NCBI GenBank assembly: GCA_964641715.1
Contig: CAZXMB010000075.1
Span: forward strand, 1-14,644
DNA from: CAZXMB01 sp964641715
GTDB lineage: Bacteria; Desulfobacterota; BSN033; UBA1163
Length of the DNA stretch: 14,644 nt
Direction: 5' to 3'
How positions within the stretch are numbered: the stretch's first letter is position 1; each line of letters opens with the position of its first letter. Of this stretch, positions 12,734 to 14,644 are shown piece after piece. The notes under the pieces are model-generated. The model saw only the letters and a list, made by a program, of their open reading frames with translations, searched no databases and was not told the origin of the DNA. A program made the translations under genes and the position numbers.

Positions 12734-14560
12734 TCATTCCGGAGATATCTCTTCAACGAGAGGGAACATGACACGGAAAGTGGTCTGATCTTCTCCTGAT
12801 TCGAGCTCCATCCTGCCCCCCATCCTTTTAACGAGACGGGTGGTGATGTGAAGCCCCCTCCCCTTGCCTTCACCCTGAAGATATCTTTCCTTATCCTCTT
12901 CGGAGATCCGGCCCGTATTGGAGATCTCCGCCACCGCCCACCCCTCTCTCTCATAAGATCGGATGGAGAGGCTCCCGCCCCCTTCGGGAATGGCATTGGA
13001 AGCATTATTCAGGAGGTTATCCAGCACCCTCTCAATGTGGAGGGGATGACACCGGATATAAAGAGGTCCCTTCAAGGGGCCTTCGATCGAACGGACATTC
13101 TCTCGCTTCAACTCCTTCAGCGTCTCTTCATTGATGAGAGACCTTTTCTTCAATTTCTCTGTGAGATCGACGACCTCTTCCCTTCCTTCTCCATGAAGTG
13201 TCAGGGCTAACTCCTGAATCCGGGAGGTCTCTTTCAGAAGGATATCCAGGGCTTGCAGGACCTTCTCCTTCTTCGCCGGATACTCTCCGTCCGTAAGGAT
13301 CTTCTGAATCCGCTTGGCAAATCCGGCAGTGGCGATAGCCGGGTTCTTAAAATCATGGAGGATATCATCCATCTTTTCCAGTCTCAGGCCCTTCATCAAT
13401 TCCTTGCCGAAGAACGAAAAGATCTCAATCTCCTCATCCGTAAACCGCTGATGGTAGGCCTGGGCATCAAAGGCCAGGAAATATTGAACGACCCCGTTGA
13501 CCTTCAGCGGAATATAGAGAACGGAGTTGATCCGTTGATGTTCCAGAAATCGTTTGAGGTGCGTGGGCAGGAGGGCGCTCTCCTGGGGATGGCCGATGAG
13601 AATGTAATGGGGATGGATCTTCTCATTCTCAAAATCTCCGAAGGGGCCGGCCTGATTGACAATCGCATTGATGTAAGGTTCCTCCTCCACACGAAAGACT
13701 TTACCGATCCCGTGCTGGACCTCCGGGTAACCCGCCTCTAAAACCACATGCTGCCGGTCCTCCGTCACGGAGAAGAGAGAACATCTCTGGACCTTCATGA
13801 TCGCGACCAGCTCAGGAATGACCAGATTGAAGACCTCCTTCATTTTGATCCCTTCCCGCTTCCCCAGCTTCAGAAAGATCTGCTCGACGATCTTATCCTT
13901 TGTCACATTCAATTTCTGGAGATCCAGAATCCGCTTTCGTGCGACCACATAGGTCACCCTTCTCGAAAGCATCTCTGCGACCTTCGCCTCCAGGGGGGTA
14001 AAGACTCTATTCTCCTCTTTGAAATAGATCTGGAGGGACCCTTCGGTATCCACGTCTTTCAGGGAGAAGCGAGGGATGAGGATGGGAATTGCCATCATGG
14101 ATTGGATTCCCACCCTCTGAACCCGCTCTTTATTTTTGTACCTCTCCTCTTTCAGGATGCTGGGGACGAAGTAGGCCCGGTGAGTTTTCACGACCTCACC
14201 GGCGATGGTATCTTCGAAGGGGATGGTTTCCTCCCGGTTCTCTGTCTGAGGATAGGAACCAAAGGAGATCATCTCTTCTCTTCCGGGATCGAAGATTCGG
14301 ATGCTCGCTGCCTCTGCCCCGAAAAATTCCACCACATTCTTGGCCAGGGTCTGAAGGATCTCCTGCTCGGTAAGGAAAGGGTTGATCTCAAGGATCATTT
14401 CAGCCTGGGTGATGACCTTATCGATGTAATGGAAGAGGGCCTCATCCTTGACCAGACTGACGACCGCGATCACTTCATCCGGAGATAGAACACGGCCTTT
14501 CTCTTTCAGTTTAACCTTAACGGACTCGATCAATTTCTCGTCAGTCTGAAGAGGATTCAT
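12734..14560 (-). CDS. Cytoplasmic double-GAF sensor histidine kinase
   Basis: A 608-residue protein without membrane helices. Residues about 55-210 and 235-395 look like two GAF domains (the first with the GIQSMMAIPI strand, the second with INSVLYIPLKVNG). They are followed by a dimerisation/phosphoacceptor helix with HDFKNP, His402 being the likely phosphorylation site, and a HATPase domain. Its N-box is VLDNLLNNASNAI (512-524), the G1 region is ISNTGRIS (546-553) and G2 is GEGKGRGLHI (563-572). The G1 box lacks the usual Asp of DxGxG. No receiver domain or response regulator gene is in the window, so the partner is unknown. ATG 14560 fits a strong promoter immediately upstream. It probably senses a small intracellular ligand through a GAF domain. 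Confidence 0.85.
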   Translation of the reverse strand: MNPLQTDEKLIESVKVKLKEKGRVLSPDEVIAVVSLVKDEALFHYIDKVITQAEMILEINPFLTEQEILQTLAKNVVEFFGAEAASIRIFDPGREEMISFGSYPQTENREETIPFEDTIAGEVVKTHRAYFVPSILKEERYKNKERVQRVGIQSMMAIPILIPRFSLKDVDTEGSLQIYFKEENRVFTPLEAKVAEMLSRRVTYVVARKRILDLQKLNVTKDKIVEQIFLKLGKREGIKMKEVFNLVIPELVAIMKVQRCSLFSVTEDRQHVVLEAGYPEVQHGIGKVFRVEEEPYINAIVNQAGPFGDFENEKIHPHYILIGHPQESALLPTHLKRFLEHQRINSVLYIPLKVNGVVQYFLAFDAQAYHQRFTDEEIEIFSFFGKELMKGLRLEKMDDILHDFKNPAIATAGFAKRIQKILTDGEYPAKKEKVLQALDILLKETSRIQELALTLHGEGREEVVDLTEKLKKRSLINEETLKELKRENVRSIEGPLKGPLYIRCHPLHIERVLDNLLNNASNAIPEGGGSLSIRSYEREGWAVAEISNTGRISEEDKERYLQGEGKGRGLHITTRLVKRMGGRMELESGEDQTTFRVMFPLVEEISPE

Positions 14561-14598
14561 TCCTGACCTGCTTTAAAGGATGAATAAGGAATAAAACC

Positions 14599-14626
14599 AT
14601 TATAAACCTTTTGTCTGAGGTGTCAA
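14599..14626 (-). promoter_or_regulatory. Near-consensus sigma70 promoter of the kinase gene
   Basis: On the minus strand TTGACA (14626-14621), 16-bp spacer, TATAAT (14604-14599): both hexamers are perfect. The transcript would start near 14592, giving a leader of about 30 bases with AGGTCAGGA just before the ATG. Confidence 0.8.
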
Positions 14627-14644
14627 CTCACTCAAGAGATGACA

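Noticed and set aside
1..14644. CRISPR array, tRNA, rRNA or prophage
   Set aside because: No regularly spaced repeats, tRNA-like cloverleaf, rRNA sequence or phage structural gene was seen on either strand.

Overview
The window looks like a piece of a draft, probably metagenome-derived, bacterial scaffold: it holds two runs of exactly 100 N (5625-5724 and 8326-8425). Gene content and style (UMF1-type MFS transporter, NEW3-domain protein with an ABC-2 transporter, long GAF sensor kinase, GGGGTCAGG-type palindromic repeats) recall Desulfobacterota or a neighbouring phylum, but nothing here fixes the taxon. Almost every gene is on the minus strand; the one clear exception is a small ORF at 4424-4609.

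Region 1 (1 to about 2970) is AT-rich and looks like accessory DNA. It has a small coiled-coil gene in a segment bounded by inverted TTGTTAGCG/CGCTAACAA (integron-cassette-like), and a lipoprotein trypsin/HtrA-like protease with an elaborate leader (promoter, minimal ORF, intrinsic terminator, 9-codon upstream ORF). A BrnT-type toxin with its ribbon-helix-helix antitoxin lies between two near-identical 62-bp palindromic repeats exactly 710 bp apart.

Region 2 (about 2970-5030) has a uronate isomerase gene whose 5' end has been replaced by a third, related palindromic element (4297-4387), a small plus-strand ORF of a conserved unknown family, and a small DUF1059-like protein.

Region 3 (5030-6980) has an alanyl-tRNA editing protein (AlaX) cut by the first gap. 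Next to it is a type IV AbiE-like toxin-antitoxin operon in toxin-first order, with a strong promoter overlapped by a perfect 9-bp inverted repeat; its antitoxin gene runs into the same gap.

Region 4 (6980-14644) has higher GC and ordinary housekeeping character: a UMF1-family MFS transporter; a degenerate TTGGAATTTGGTTATT-type repeat tract that holds the second gap; a tight three-gene operon (NEW3-domain exported protein, ABC ATPase, ABC-2 permease); a threonine synthase-like PLP enzyme; and a cytoplasmic double-GAF histidine kinase with a near-consensus sigma70 promoter at the right edge. The kinase and PLP enzyme are probably one transcript ending at the terminator at 11515-11551. The three ABC genes follow as a translationally coupled unit.

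The points most worth a second look are the leader of the protease gene, the palindromic repeat family that flanks the BrnT module and truncates the uronate isomerase, the cassette-like boundaries at the left edge, and the toxin-first AbiE operon with its operator.
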